Origin: Polyangiaceae bacterium
Lineage (GTDB): Bacteria; Myxococcota_A; Polyangia; Polyangiales; Polyangiaceae
Assembly (NCBI GenBank): GCA_025936115.1
Contig: JAICTZ010000016.1
Location: 101,130 to 165,129, forward strand
Direction of reading: 5' to 3'
DNA: 64,000 nt
The notes under the pieces are model-generated. The model was not told the origin of the DNA. It saw nothing but the letters and a program-made list of their open reading frames with translations, and made no database searches. A program made the position numbers and the translations under genes. Shown here one piece after another: positions 1 to 8,852 of this stretch (position 1 is its first letter; the number at the start of each line of letters is the position of its first letter).

Positions 1-42
1 CGCGAATCGAGGGGCGCCCCCTCGTCGTTCGCTCTGCGCGCG

Positions 43-222
43 TCAATGACGCCCGACGATCAGTACGTACGCGAGCTGGATGGCGTACATCACGACAATC
101 AGGACGAGCAGCACGTTGACGAGGCGATCGACGACGCGCCCGAGCTCGCGCAGGCGAGCGACGAGGCCGTACTTGAGGCCGATCAGGATCAGGGCGCCGA
201 AAAGGAGGATGTCGGAGAGCAC
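43..222 (-). CDS. small two-helix membrane protein (hypothetical)
   Basis: This 59-residue ORF starts at a GTG 27 bases past the stop of the GST-like gene on the same strand and was found by reading the minus strand directly. It has two hydrophobic stretches (about residues 3-18 and 36-56) separated by a short Arg-rich loop, which suggests a two-pass inner-membrane protein. No family is recognised. There is no clear Shine-Dalgarno site, so it may be translated by coupling to the upstream gene. The coding call rests on the hydrophobic pattern and position only. Confidence 0.45.
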   Translation of the reverse strand: MLSDILLFGALILIGLKYGLVARLRELGRVVDRLVNVLLVLIVVMYAIQLAYVLIVGRH

Positions 223-249
223 GGGGCCGTTCGGAGCGAGCGGCCGCCG

Positions 250-894
250 TCAAGTGCCCGCGCGAGCCGGCGGTTGATCGAAGCGATAGTTCGTCCGCTG
301 AGCCGACGGTCGCGCGCCGAACCGCGAGCAAAACGCCTGCAACTTGGGCCGGCCGTCGAGGCGCCCGAGCTCGCGGAACTCCAGGTGCGTGAGCATGCAA
401 AACGCGCTCACTTCGAGAAAGCTCAGCCGGCGTTCGGGGAGTGACGCGAGCACGGCGTCGAGGTTCGCCTCGAGCCACGCGAGCGCGCCGTGGAGCCGCG
501 CGAAGGGTTTCTCGAGCAACGGCATGTCGTCGGCAAGACCGTTCACGCGCGCGAGCACGATGACGACGCCCGTGTTCATCACGTCCGTCACGATCTCCTG
601 CGCGTTCGCTCCCGCCGGCTCGGTGGAATCCTCCGGCCAGACGATGGGCACGTCGGACGTCGAGCGGCGCGCGAGCTCGCGAGACGCGCTGAGCGAGCCG
701 AACCAGGTGCCCTCCGGCGTGCGGAGACTCGGCACGCGCAAGAGAGGATTTTCGCCGAAGACGCGCGCTTCGCGCGATTTGATGTCGAAGACCGGCTCGA
801 ATCCGCACGCCACTCCGAGCTCCGCGGCGAAAATGGAGACGATGCGGGTGAAGTGCGAGCTGCTGCGGCCGACGAGGGTGAGCTCTGCCGTCAT
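250..894 (-). CDS. glutathione S-transferase-like protein
   Basis: This 214-residue protein has the two-part layout of the cytosolic GST superfamily. The N-terminal part is thioredoxin-like (TLVGRSSSHFTRIV, then NPLLRVPSLRTPEG, which resembles the cis-Pro and glutathione-contact segment). The C-terminal half is helical, with a segment LSFLEVSAFCMLTHLEFRE like the GST C-terminal domain. Ser residues near position 10 could activate a thiol, but this is inferred. I chose the internal ATG at 894 because the residues before it look unlike the family; an in-frame ATG also exists at 954. The substrate is unknown. It is divergent from the DUF89-like gene, with only about 60 bases between the starts. 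Confidence 0.7.
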   Translation of the reverse strand: MTAELTLVGRSSSHFTRIVSIFAAELGVACGFEPVFDIKSREARVFGENPLLRVPSLRTPEGTWFGSLSASRELARRSTSDVPIVWPEDSTEPAGANAQEIVTDVMNTGVVIVLARVNGLADDMPLLEKPFARLHGALAWLEANLDAVLASLPERRLSFLEVSAFCMLTHLEFRELGRLDGRPKLQAFCSRFGARPSAQRTNYRFDQPPARAGT

Positions 895-952
895 GTGCGG
901 GCTTTTACCGCGGAAGGCTGCGTCGCGCGATATGAGACAATCGACGCCGCCC

Positions 953-2140
953 ATGCCCGCGCCGCCCGACTACCCCGGTCGCATCCGCACCGACGAAACC
1001 AACGCGTTCGCCCGCCACACGATGGAGGTGCGCGTTCCCACCATTTTGCGTGGCGTCCTCGAACAGAACCCCGGCTACGACGCCGCCCGTCGTACGGCGG
1101 TCGCCGAGCTCGCGGCGGCGCTCGAACGGGACGCACGGCTCCCGCCGCTCGCCGGTTCCTCGCCGGGAGCCGACGACCTACGGCTCGCGCTCGAACGGCG
1201 CGCGGGTGAAGGCTGGCTCCGCACCGATTGGTTCTTCGCCGAGACGTACGCTTACCGCCAGCTCATCGAGCGGGTGCGCTTCTGGGACCACGGCGAGGAT
1301 CCCTTCTTGCCGCACAAGCGTGAGGAGTACGCGAGCCTCGCGCATGCCGAAGCTTTCGAGCGCGCGCTCGACGGTAGCAGCGCCCCTGACGAGCGTCTCG
1401 CCGAGCTCTTCGCTACAGGCGTCTTCGGCAATCGCATCGATCTGAGCTTTGCCGCCTCGCGCGCCCACGGCCTCGAAGTCGCAGCCGACGATCTCCTGAT
1501 CGACGAGCGCGAGCGCGCCGTTCGGCTCGTGCTGGACGGCAAGGGGCCGCTCCACGTGATCGCCGACAACGCCGGCACGGAGCTCACGCTCGACCTCGTG
1601 CTCATCGACTTTGCGCTCCGGGCGCTCTCCGTGCCGGTCGTCGTGCATTTGAAGGTGCACCCGACGTTCGTGAGTGACGCGACACCGAGCGACGTGCGGC
1701 GGTTCCTCGGCGTCGCGGAGGAGCCCGTCACGAGCGTGCGTTCACTCGCAACGCGCGCGTGCATTGCGCGCCTGTCCGACGCGCTCGACGACGGACGGCT
1801 CGTGCTCAGGTCGCACCCGTATTGGAACGGCCCCGAATCGCTGTGGGACTTACCGCTCGAGCTCGCCGACGAGCTGTCGCGAGCGCGGCTCGTGCTCCTC
1901 AAAGGCGACGCGAATTATCGGCGGGCGGTCGGCGACGCTTTGTGGCCACCCGACGCGTCGTTCGCTGCCGTCACGAGCTATTTCCCCGCGCCGCTCTTCG
2001 CGCTGCGCACATTGAAGAGCGACGCCATCCTCGGGCTGCCCGCGGGTCGCGCCGAGCTCCTCGACGCCGCGGACGCGAGCTGGCGCGTGAACGGCCGGCG
2101 CGGCGTGGCCTGTCTCGGCGGGGCGCTTTCTCCAGGGTAG
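953..2140 (+). CDS. ARMT1-like / DUF89 damage-control phosphatase
   Basis: This 395-residue protein matches the DUF89/ARMT1 family of metal-dependent phosphatases, which remove damaged or surplus sugar phosphates and related metabolites. The metal-site signature DNAGTE is near residues 205-210, and a KGDANYRR segment near residue 320 fits the second conserved motif (KGxxNY/F). The N-terminal helical region is typical of the family. The ATG at 953 is used; an in-frame ATG at 932 would add seven residues. No partner gene indicates the substrate, so the physiological reaction is unknown. Confidence 0.75.
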   Translation: MPAPPDYPGRIRTDETNAFARHTMEVRVPTILRGVLEQNPGYDAARRTAVAELAAALERDARLPPLAGSSPGADDLRLALERRAGEGWLRTDWFFAETYAYRQLIERVRFWDHGEDPFLPHKREEYASLAHAEAFERALDGSSAPDERLAELFATGVFGNRIDLSFAASRAHGLEVAADDLLIDERERAVRLVLDGKGPLHVIADNAGTELTLDLVLIDFALRALSVPVVVHLKVHPTFVSDATPSDVRRFLGVAEEPVTSVRSLATRACIARLSDALDDGRLVLRSHPYWNGPESLWDLPLELADELSRARLVLLKGDANYRRAVGDALWPPDASFAAVTSYFPAPLFALRTLKSDAILGLPAGRAELLDAADASWRVNGRRGVACLGGALSPG

Positions 2141-2173
2141 CGAGCGCAGCCAGGCGGCGTGTAGCCTGCGCGG

Positions 2174-3178
2174 ATGGCGGAAATACTGCTCGGACTTCCG
2201 TTCGGGTTCTTGCTCTGGTTCGTGGTGCGCTACGGCGCGCTCGGCTTCTACACCGTGGCACCGAGCGAACGCGCCATGCTCACGACCTTCGGGCGCGCGC
2301 AGCGCCTCGGCTCGAGCACGCTCGAGGATCCGATCGCGGAGACCTTGCGTCACGACGAGCGCGAGCGCTACGCGTACCCGCAAGTGCACGTCATCGGTCC
2401 GGGCTTCTACTGGAAGCTCCCCTGGCAGCGCGTGCACAAGGTCTCGATCGCGACCGTCACCGTCTCGATCGGCTACGACCCGGAAGACGCGAGCGCGAAC
2501 CAGGGCGGCCGCATCCTCGAAGCCGTCACCAAGGATCAGCTGAACACCGGCCTCTCCGGACAAATCCGCTTTTCCGTCTCGGAGCGGAACCTGTACGCGT
2601 ACATCTTCGGCGTCAAAAATCCGGTCGCGCACGTGATGGGCTACTTCATCTCCGTGCTGCGCGATCGCATCGCGCGCTTCGAGGCGCCGCCCGAGACGCA
2701 GCCGCTGCCGCTCAACATCGGCGGCGAGGACCCGAGCGGCATGATCCAGGGCATCTCCATCAACGATCTCAGGAAGAACCTGCGCGACCTGAACGAGCGC
2801 ATGGACGAAGACTGCCGCTCGACCATCGCGCGTTACGGCATCAATCTCGACGCCGCGCTCATCACCGGCATCGACCCGCCGGCGGAAGTCGATTCGGCGC
2901 TCGCCGCGATCAACACGGCGCACAACCACGTTTCGAGCGAAATCAGCCTCGCGCAAGCGGCCGCCGACCAAAAAATCGTGCAGTCGCGGCGCGCGGTCGA
3001 AATCGAGACGCTCAATGCGCAGGCCGAAGTCGAACCGCTCGTCATGCTCGCCGGGCAGCTGCGTGAGCTCTCGGCGAGCGGGCCCGGGTCGCTCGAGGCC
3101 TACTTGCGGAACGCCAAGCTCGGGCTCTTCCGCCGCGCGCGCCAAGTCGTGCTCACGGCCGAAGGGAGCGCGCGATGA
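2174..3178 (+). CDS. SPFH/Band 7 domain membrane protein (first of pair)
   Basis: The 334-residue protein has an N-terminal membrane segment (about residues 4-30) followed by a stomatin/prohibitin/flotillin/HflK-type SPFH domain. The start of that domain (VAPSERAMLTTFGRAQ) and the segment GPGFYWKLPWQRVHKVS are characteristic. A long helical region follows (about residues 240-300). Such proteins form oligomeric membrane scaffolds. Its last four bases overlap the next gene (ATGA), which encodes a second SPFH protein, so the two are probably translated together and may form a hetero-oligomer as HflK and HflC do. No FtsH protease gene is nearby. Confidence 0.85.
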   Translation: MAEILLGLPFGFLLWFVVRYGALGFYTVAPSERAMLTTFGRAQRLGSSTLEDPIAETLRHDERERYAYPQVHVIGPGFYWKLPWQRVHKVSIATVTVSIGYDPEDASANQGGRILEAVTKDQLNTGLSGQIRFSVSERNLYAYIFGVKNPVAHVMGYFISVLRDRIARFEAPPETQPLPLNIGGEDPSGMIQGISINDLRKNLRDLNERMDEDCRSTIARYGINLDAALITGIDPPAEVDSALAAINTAHNHVSSEISLAQAAADQKIVQSRRAVEIETLNAQAEVEPLVMLAGQLRELSASGPGSLEAYLRNAKLGLFRRARQVVLTAEGSAR

Positions 3179-4077
3179 ACTTTCTCGTTGCCGTCGCGGT
3201 GTCGTTCTTCGCGTGCTTCTTGGTGGTGCCGTTCATTCTGTTTTGGGTGCGCGCGTTCGGGCTTTACGTGGTGGTGCGCGAACGGGAGTGCCTCGTCTTC
3301 GAGCTCTTCGGCAAGGTGCGGCTCACGCTGCGGGAGCCGGGGCTGCACTCGCCGTGGGCCGACATCGGGCCGCTCGCCGCGCTCGTGCCGCTCTTCGGCC
3401 GCGTGCGTCGCGTCGATTTGCGACTCGACCAGTCGTACATGCGCAGTCAGCCCGTGAATTCGGAAGAGGGCGCGCCGATGGGCATCGGCGTGTGGTGCGA
3501 GATGTTCGTGAGCGATCCGATCGCCTACCTCTACAAGAACGTCGACCCCGTGGGCTCGTTACGCGCCAACGTCTCGAACGCCACCGTGCGCTCGCTCTCG
3601 AACCTCAAGCTCAACGAGATGCTCACCAACCGCCACGCCATGAGCCACGCCGTGCGCGAGGAGGTTTCGGCCAAATCCAAGGAATGGGGCTACCTGCTCG
3701 GCAGCACCTACATTCGCAAGGTGCACTTTCGTGATCGCAACATGATTTTGCAAATCGAGCAGAAGGTCGTGAACCGCTTGCGGCAGGTGACTGCGGCGAT
3801 TCAGCAGGACGGCGCCAACCGCGTGAACGTCATCCGTTCGACCGCGGATCGCGAAGCGGCCGTCGAATTCGCCAAAGCGGCGACGACGCGCCCTCGCATC
3901 GTCGGAGCCGCGCTCGGCGAGATCGCGCGCGACCCCGTGATCTCGGGGATCCTCTTCGAGCTACTCGAGACGCAGCGCTTGCTTCAAGCCGAGGGGCTCG
4001 AGGTGAACGTGATCCCGCGCGGCGCCCAGCTCATCGCGGCGGTTGGTGGCGCGAGCGCGATGGTCGGGTCACGCTGA
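3175..4077 (+). CDS. SPFH/Band 7 domain membrane protein (second of pair)
   Basis: The 300-residue protein has an N-terminal transmembrane helix (about residues 3-25) and an SPFH domain beginning VVVRERECLVFELFGKVRLT, with LREPGLHSPWADIGP resembling the conserved GPGL..PW element. A coiled-coil-like segment (about residues 190-250) contains REAAVEFAKAATTRP. It overlaps the upstream SPFH gene by four bases. Together they look like a bicistronic membrane-scaffold pair comparable in arrangement to hflKC, but sequence alone does not show that they regulate a protease. Confidence 0.85.
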   Translation: MNFLVAVAVSFFACFLVVPFILFWVRAFGLYVVVRERECLVFELFGKVRLTLREPGLHSPWADIGPLAALVPLFGRVRRVDLRLDQSYMRSQPVNSEEGAPMGIGVWCEMFVSDPIAYLYKNVDPVGSLRANVSNATVRSLSNLKLNEMLTNRHAMSHAVREEVSAKSKEWGYLLGSTYIRKVHFRDRNMILQIEQKVVNRLRQVTAAIQQDGANRVNVIRSTADREAAVEFAKAATTRPRIVGAALGEIARDPVISGILFELLETQRLLQAEGLEVNVIPRGAQLIAAVGGASAMVGSR

Positions 4078-4293
4078 CCATTCCGACACGGTGCGGACGC
4101 CGGAAAACGCTCGGGACGAAAATTGTCAGGAACTCTTCAATTCGCGTCGGGACTCTCAATTCCCGTTGGGAGACGCGGCGCGAAGTGCGCACTAACGATT
4201 AAACTGAGCCCAGTCACAAATATTTTCGTGTGTCCTCGGCAATCATCGCGCACGCGGCGCGGCGTCCGGTTACATACGTAAAAAACACACCCC

Positions 4294-6078
4294 ATGAACC
4301 AAACTTCGACGACGCGCCTCGTTCTCGGATCTGCTGTTTTGACGTCCCTCTTTCTCGCTTGCGGGCCGACTGACACGCCCGGACCGGGCACGGGCGGCAC
4401 CAACGCCACCGGTGGCGCGGGTGGCAGCGGGGCAACAGCCGGTCGTGGCACCGGTGGCACTGGCGGCACGGGCACCGGCGGCACGGGCACCGGCGGCACG
4501 GGCACTGGCGGCACGGGTACCGGCGGCGCGGGCACCGGCGGCACGGTTCAGAGCTCGGGCGGCAGCGCCGCTAGCGCAGGCCAGGGCGCTGGGGGCGGCG
4601 CCGGGACAATCGGAACCGGCGGCAGCATTCCTGGCGCGGGCAGGTCAGGCACGGGCGGCGCGACGGCAGGTACGGCCGGTGCTCCCCCGGCGACGGGCGG
4701 CGGCGCGGGTACCAGCTCGGCGGGCACGAGCGGTTCAGCGGGCGCCGGCATGATGGGCAACTGCAACTTCACGGTAATGCAGCAGACCGCCGACAAGGCG
4801 GGCTCGGGCGGCATTCCGACGGTCGGTATCGTCAATTGGTCCGTCGATCTCACGGGTCTCAAGACCGCGAGCATCGACTTCACGCTTCAGGGCGCTAGCA
4901 CCAAGCAAACTGCGCCCGTCGACGTCGCGACCGGCCCGACCTTCCGCACGCTGCTCCTCGGGATGAAGAGCTCGAAGACCTACTCATTCAAGATCAACGC
5001 GAGCGACGGCACGAAGACCTGCACGAGTCAGGACTACATGATCACGACGGGCGCGCTGCCGACCGCGTTGCCGCGCATCACGCGCACGGCGGGCGCCGCG
5101 GCGGCGTCGCAAGCCAAAGGCTTCATCGTCACGAGCTCGGGTCTCGGTGCCGGCGGCGGGTTCGGCGGCGGCGGCGGCGGGGGCACCTCGTACGCGTTCA
5201 TTCTCGACGCCGACGGCGAGATCGTCTGGTTCGCGCCGGCGCCCGCGACCTGTAGCCGCGCCAAGATGAGCTACGACGGTCAGTACATGTGGATGGTCGA
5301 GCTCAACGTCGACAACATGACGAAGGACGGCGGTGAGCTCCGCCGCGTCACGATGGACGGCCTCACGTCGTCAGGCTCGATTCCCGGCATGAAGAACTGT
5401 CACCACGACGTCACGATCCTGCCCGACGGTCGAGCCGCGTGCATGTCGTGGATTCAGCAGTCCGGCGATCAACCGAGCGATCTGCTCGAGAGCGACGAGA
5501 AGGGCAACATCAAGAAGATCGTCACCGTCGACTCCAAGATTTATCTCGGCGGTTCGGGCCTAGGCGGAGGATCCGGCACCTTTCACGCCAACTCCATCCA
5601 TTACCACCAGAAGGACGACAGCTACACGATCGGGGATCGCAACCCGAACCTGTTCGTGAAGATCGACCACACGGGTAAGTTGCTCTGGCAGTTCGGCGGC
5701 AGTTGTACCAGCGCGCCCGCGGGGCAGAACTGCGTCAGTGGCACGTGGAAGGTGAATCACGGGCACGACATGCTGGACGATGGCACCTTCCTGTTCTTCA
5801 ACAACGGCCAGAGCGGCGCCTCGACGGCGTTCTTCTATCAACTGACGGAGACCGGCACGTTCGCGGCAACGATGAAGGGCTCGTATTCCCCGGGCACGAC
5901 GAGCTCGGTGCTCGGCGACGTGCAGCGGCTGCCGAACGGCAACACGCTGGTCACGTTCTCGACGGCGTCCGTCATTCACGAGATCGACAAATCGAACGCG
6001 GTCGTCCAGCAGATCAGTGGCCCGGGCGGTTACGCCGAATGGCGCGAGACGCTGTACGGTCCGCCGCCGCGCTTCTGA
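4294..6078 (+). CDS. arylsulfotransferase (ASST)-like lipoprotein, module copy 1
   Basis: The 594-residue precursor has a signal peptide ending in a lipobox-like LFLACGP (Cys about 23). A Gly/Thr-rich linker of some 120 residues follows. Next come a beta-rich fibronectin III-like domain (about 150-250) and a beta-propeller-like region with ASST-family features (AFILDADGEIVWF, GTFHANSIHYH, NHGHDMLDDG, GDVQRLPNGNTLVTFS). ASST enzymes transfer sulfate between phenols through a catalytic His. Several His residues are present, but which is catalytic cannot be settled by eye. The next gene, a duplicated-domain lipoprotein, recurs beside the other two paralogs. Similar domains also occur in non-enzymatic surface proteins. 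Confidence 0.7.
   Translation: MNQTSTTRLVLGSAVLTSLFLACGPTDTPGPGTGGTNATGGAGGSGATAGRGTGGTGGTGTGGTGTGGTGTGGTGTGGAGTGGTVQSSGGSAASAGQGAGGGAGTIGTGGSIPGAGRSGTGGATAGTAGAPPATGGGAGTSSAGTSGSAGAGMMGNCNFTVMQQTADKAGSGGIPTVGIVNWSVDLTGLKTASIDFTLQGASTKQTAPVDVATGPTFRTLLLGMKSSKTYSFKINASDGTKTCTSQDYMITTGALPTALPRITRTAGAAAASQAKGFIVTSSGLGAGGGFGGGGGGGTSYAFILDADGEIVWFAPAPATCSRAKMSYDGQYMWMVELNVDNMTKDGGELRRVTMDGLTSSGSIPGMKNCHHDVTILPDGRAACMSWIQQSGDQPSDLLESDEKGNIKKIVTVDSKIYLGGSGLGGGSGTFHANSIHYHQKDDSYTIGDRNPNLFVKIDHTGKLLWQFGGSCTSAPAGQNCVSGTWKVNHGHDMLDDGTFLFFNNGQSGASTAFFYQLTETGTFAATMKGSYSPGTTSSVLGDVQRLPNGNTLVTFSTASVIHEIDKSNAVVQQISGPGGYAEWRETLYGPPPRF
4441..4547 (+). repeat. in-frame Gly/Thr linker minisatellite
   Basis: Tandem, imperfect copies of a 15-base unit (GGCACGGGCACCGGC and close variants) encode the GTGGT linker of the first ASST-like lipoprotein. 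Their near identity at DNA level suggests length change by slippage. On the opposite strand they create a long Pro/Val-rich reading frame that is not a gene. Confidence 0.7.
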
Positions 6079-6156
6079 TCGGCTTCGGCGACGCACGTTC
6101 GAATCGGCGCGCGCGTTGGCGAGCCCTCGGTTCACTGCTAATTTCTTTACACCACG

Positions 6157-7392
6157 ATGAACACCAAACTCATTCTTGCGCTTCTTCCTGCGGTTCTCAT
6201 GGCGTGCAGCGGGGGCGGTGACGACGACACGAACGGCACCGCCGGCACCGGCGGCACGACGCCCGGCACTGGCGGCTCCACAGCGGCCACGGGCGGCACG
6301 ACGTCGGGCAGCGGCGGTTCTACGTCGGGCAGCGGCGGTTCCACGTCCGGCAGCGGCGGTTCCACGTCCGGCACGGGCGGCTCATCTGGCGGCGGGCAGT
6401 GCGCGTCGGGCAACATCCAGGTCCAAGCCGCCAACAACTACACCTTCACGAGCAACATCAAGCTCACGCCGATGACGGTGAAGGCCAACGAGCCGAACCT
6501 CACCTTCGACTGGTCGGGCCTCACGACGGACTTCCTCGGCCGCGCGACGAACCCGATGACGGACATCGACTCCGTGTTGCTCGTCGAGTTGAACGCCACC
6601 GTGGCGGAGTTCGAAAAGCACCTGAACGACGACGACAACATGCTCATGTCGATCGCGCAGGGCCCGCTCCAGCTGCTCACGAAGAAGATGCTCACGAGCT
6701 CGAACCTCGAGGACTTCGGCGTCGTGAGTCAGCCGCAGAACACCTACAAGACGTCGATGGACGTGAAGCTCGCCGTCGATGACTACCTCGACCCCGCCAA
6801 GTTCGATCCGTCGATGCACATGTTCGCGCTCATGCCGTCACAGGGCACGAAGGCGGGCTCCGGCGCCAAAATGATCCAGGTCTTTACCGTGGACACGGCC
6901 TCGACGACCACGAACATCAAGGTCGCCGCCAACACCCGCCTCGCTCCCGGCATGGACGGCCACACCGGCGGCACCACGGGCCCGAGCATGTCCGTCACTT
7001 ACGACACCAGCATTCACGGGCTCACGCCGATCAAGGTCGCGGCAGGCGACAGCACATTCATCGTCGATTGGTCGCAGCTCACCAAGAACGGTCTCGGCCG
7101 CGACTGGGTCCCGCGCTCCCTCTCGCGCATGACCATCGGTCATTACACGCAGACGCTCGCGGAGCTCGAAAATCAGTTCTTCGATCTCGATACGCTCGCG
7201 ACCGCGTCTTACACGCAGTACCTCCCGTACGACGAGCCCACACCGGTTTCCGGTCTCAAGGAAGCTAAGACATCGGCCCCGTTCCCGGGCATCGACAACA
7301 CCGGCACCTGGATCCTGGCGCTGTTCTGCGACCCGCAATGGTGCGGCAACCCGGCGCCGTGGTTCCTCACGGTGCTGCAGACGTGTAACTGA
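6157..7392 (+). CDS. duplicated-domain lipoprotein, module copy 1
   Basis: The 411-residue lipoprotein has a signal peptide with lipobox VLMACSG (Cys about 14) and a Gly/Ser/Thr linker to about residue 83. The rest looks like two copies of one domain: FDWSGLTTDFLG followed by VAEFEKHLNDD, and later VDWSQLTKNGLG followed by LAELENQFFDL. The C-terminus carries TWILALFC and then a CGNPAPW motif, shared with the copies at 10586-11791 and 16934-18004. No known family is recognised. It lies 78 bases after the ASST-like gene and is probably cotranscribed. It would be exported and lipid-anchored; function is unknown. Confidence 0.75.
   Translation: MNTKLILALLPAVLMACSGGGDDDTNGTAGTGGTTPGTGGSTAATGGTTSGSGGSTSGSGGSTSGSGGSTSGTGGSSGGGQCASGNIQVQAANNYTFTSNIKLTPMTVKANEPNLTFDWSGLTTDFLGRATNPMTDIDSVLLVELNATVAEFEKHLNDDDNMLMSIAQGPLQLLTKKMLTSSNLEDFGVVSQPQNTYKTSMDVKLAVDDYLDPAKFDPSMHMFALMPSQGTKAGSGAKMIQVFTVDTASTTTNIKVAANTRLAPGMDGHTGGTTGPSMSVTYDTSIHGLTPIKVAAGDSTFIVDWSQLTKNGLGRDWVPRSLSRMTIGHYTQTLAELENQFFDLDTLATASYTQYLPYDEPTPVSGLKEAKTSAPFPGIDNTGTWILALFCDPQWCGNPAPWFLTVLQTCN
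6300..6381 (+). repeat. in-frame 21-base Gly/Ser linker repeat
   Basis: Roughly four imperfect tandem copies of a 21-base unit (GGCAGCGGCGGTTCCACGTC and variants) encode the SGSGGST linker of the lipoprotein at 6157. The unit differs from the linker repeats of the neighbouring genes, so the linkers probably expanded independently. Confidence 0.65.
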
Positions 7393-7991
7393 GCGAGCCC
7401 GGCGACAGATTCGCGAGTTGGTCTAGACGCACCGAATCGCCCGTGATCGTCCGGGCAGCGTTGTCGGCTGTCTCGGACGTAGGGACCGGCCGCCGGCGTG
7501 TCGACCGATGTGCGCGCGCACCGGGACGAACAGCGCCGTGCTCTCGGCGCTGTTCGCAATCGAAATATCCATGTTGCGCGCGGAAGTGCGGTATTCGCAT
7601 TCGCGTCCGGACACTCTAGTTGATCGCTAGGGTGTTCCAACCCGAGGAGTTTTTCCCAGCGAAGCGGCAGAAAACATCCTACTGGAACACTAGGATGTTC
7701 CGAGCAGGGGTGTGATTTATCTCGTCAGTTTTGATTGTACATCGTTATGTAATGACGCCGCGTGAACAACTACGCTGCGCGCCTGGCTGATCGAGCGCTT
7801 CGTTACGAAATGTTGCGTACGCTTCCGCGGGCGCGGGCGACATGGTCGTTGCGCTGGATTATTTGGAGCTCACTGACACGCGCTCGAAGCAGGCGCCGAT
7901 CACGCCTCGGCGCGCTCGCGTGTTCGTGGTCGCGTGTTAAGGTGCAACGCAGGCGGGCACCATCACGGCCCGGAAGATTGAAGAACAAACC
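7393..7991. other. 599-base gap with inverted repeats, no gene seen
   Basis: No convincing gene was found on either strand; a 77-codon GTG-started frame near 7762 has an Arg-rich, non-protein-like composition. The second half (about 7620-7760) is more AT-rich than its surroundings and holds the inverted repeats listed separately. It probably contains the promoter for the lipoprotein gene at 7992. Confidence 0.6.
7673..7699. promoter_or_regulatory. perfect 9-bp inverted repeat, possible operator
   Basis: AACATCCTA (7673-7681) and TAGGATGTT (7691-7699) form perfect 9-bp arms around a 9-base centre (CTGGAACAC). The centre repeats, inverted, the GTGTTCCA at 7632-7639. A CTAGgrTGTTCC word therefore occurs at 7627-7638 and 7690-7701. 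The pattern suits a dimeric regulator site, or a worn mobile-element end. Neither is proven. Confidence 0.4.
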
Positions 7992-8810
7992 ATGATGAAT
8001 CGTTTCGCGACCGGCTTGGTGCTCCTTGGCATGACGCTTCCGCTCACCGCGTGTGGCGGCGGCGACGACGACGACGGTGGGACCAACACGACGAGCCCGT
8101 GGTCCGGGCATACATACTTGTTGTCGATCGCGCAGCGAGATTGGACCGTGCCCCGTGGCATCGGAACGGACCTCTTCGGCGTTGCGCCGGCGTTCATCCT
8201 CAAGGTGACGGGCACGGGCGACAACTTGACCGCCACCGTCGCGACCGCGCCGGGCACGTACACGGATCCCACCGACGCGGACAAGCAGCTACCGGTGACG
8301 CCCGCGCAGGCGATGCAGGAACCGTGCGGCCCGACCACCGACATCCCCTTTTCGGCGAGCGGCTACCCCATGGGCACGATCGGTCCGACTCAGGTCAAGC
8401 TCTTCGTCAAAAATGCCGGTGCGACGCCGCCGCAGCAGATCACGGGCGACGTCTACAACTTGAAGTTCACGAACATTCTGCCGAACGGCAGCACGGCGTC
8501 GACGACCGGCACGCTGGAAGCGACCATGGACTTCCGGCAGCTCTACATACTATTCGCCTCTCTCGGCCCGACGCGAGACAAGGACTCGGTGTGCAAGGCA
8601 TTCAGCGACGCATACACGAGCTCCGACTGCATGGACGAGAGTTGCAAGGTGAAGTGCGGGCCATGTCCCGACGGCGCCCCTTACTGTCTCGCCGTGAAGG
8701 CCGAGGGTATCGGTGCGGTCGAGGCGCCGAACCTCGTTGTCAACCCTGTCACGGTGCAGAGCCGCCCGGCGAACTGTGCCGACAGCCCGGCGCCGAGTTC
8801 GTCGCAGTGA
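7992..8810 (+). CDS. hypothetical lipoprotein
   Basis: The 272-residue lipoprotein has a signal peptide with lipobox PLTACGG (Cys about 21) followed by a short Asp-rich tract. The mature part is predicted beta-rich (for example HTYLLSIAQRDWTVP, then VYNLKFTNILPNG). It has a Cys cluster near the C-terminus (CMDESCKVKCGPCPDGAPYC) that could hold disulfides. I do not recognise a family. Two adjacent ATG codons (7992 and 7995) could start it. It sits between module copies 1 and 2 on the same strand, with 42 bases to the next gene, so it may be cotranscribed with copy 2. Confidence 0.7.
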   Translation: MMNRFATGLVLLGMTLPLTACGGGDDDDGGTNTTSPWSGHTYLLSIAQRDWTVPRGIGTDLFGVAPAFILKVTGTGDNLTATVATAPGTYTDPTDADKQLPVTPAQAMQEPCGPTTDIPFSASGYPMGTIGPTQVKLFVKNAGATPPQQITGDVYNLKFTNILPNGSTASTTGTLEATMDFRQLYILFASLGPTRDKDSVCKAFSDAYTSSDCMDESCKVKCGPCPDGAPYCLAVKAEGIGAVEAPNLVVNPVTVQSRPANCADSPAPSSSQ

Positions 8811-8852
8811 GAGCTCGCAGTTGCGTTTGCTGATTTGCCGAGGAGACCTTTG

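Noticed and set aside
4137..4544. Pro/Val-rich reading frame opposite the Gly/Thr linker of the first ASST-like gene
   Set aside because: It is the antisense image of the GGCACC-type repeat; the same artefact occurs opposite every Gly-rich linker.
7762..7995. 77-codon GTG-started frame before the 7992 lipoprotein gene
   Set aside because: Arg/Ser-rich composition and overlap with the next start codon make it an unlikely gene.
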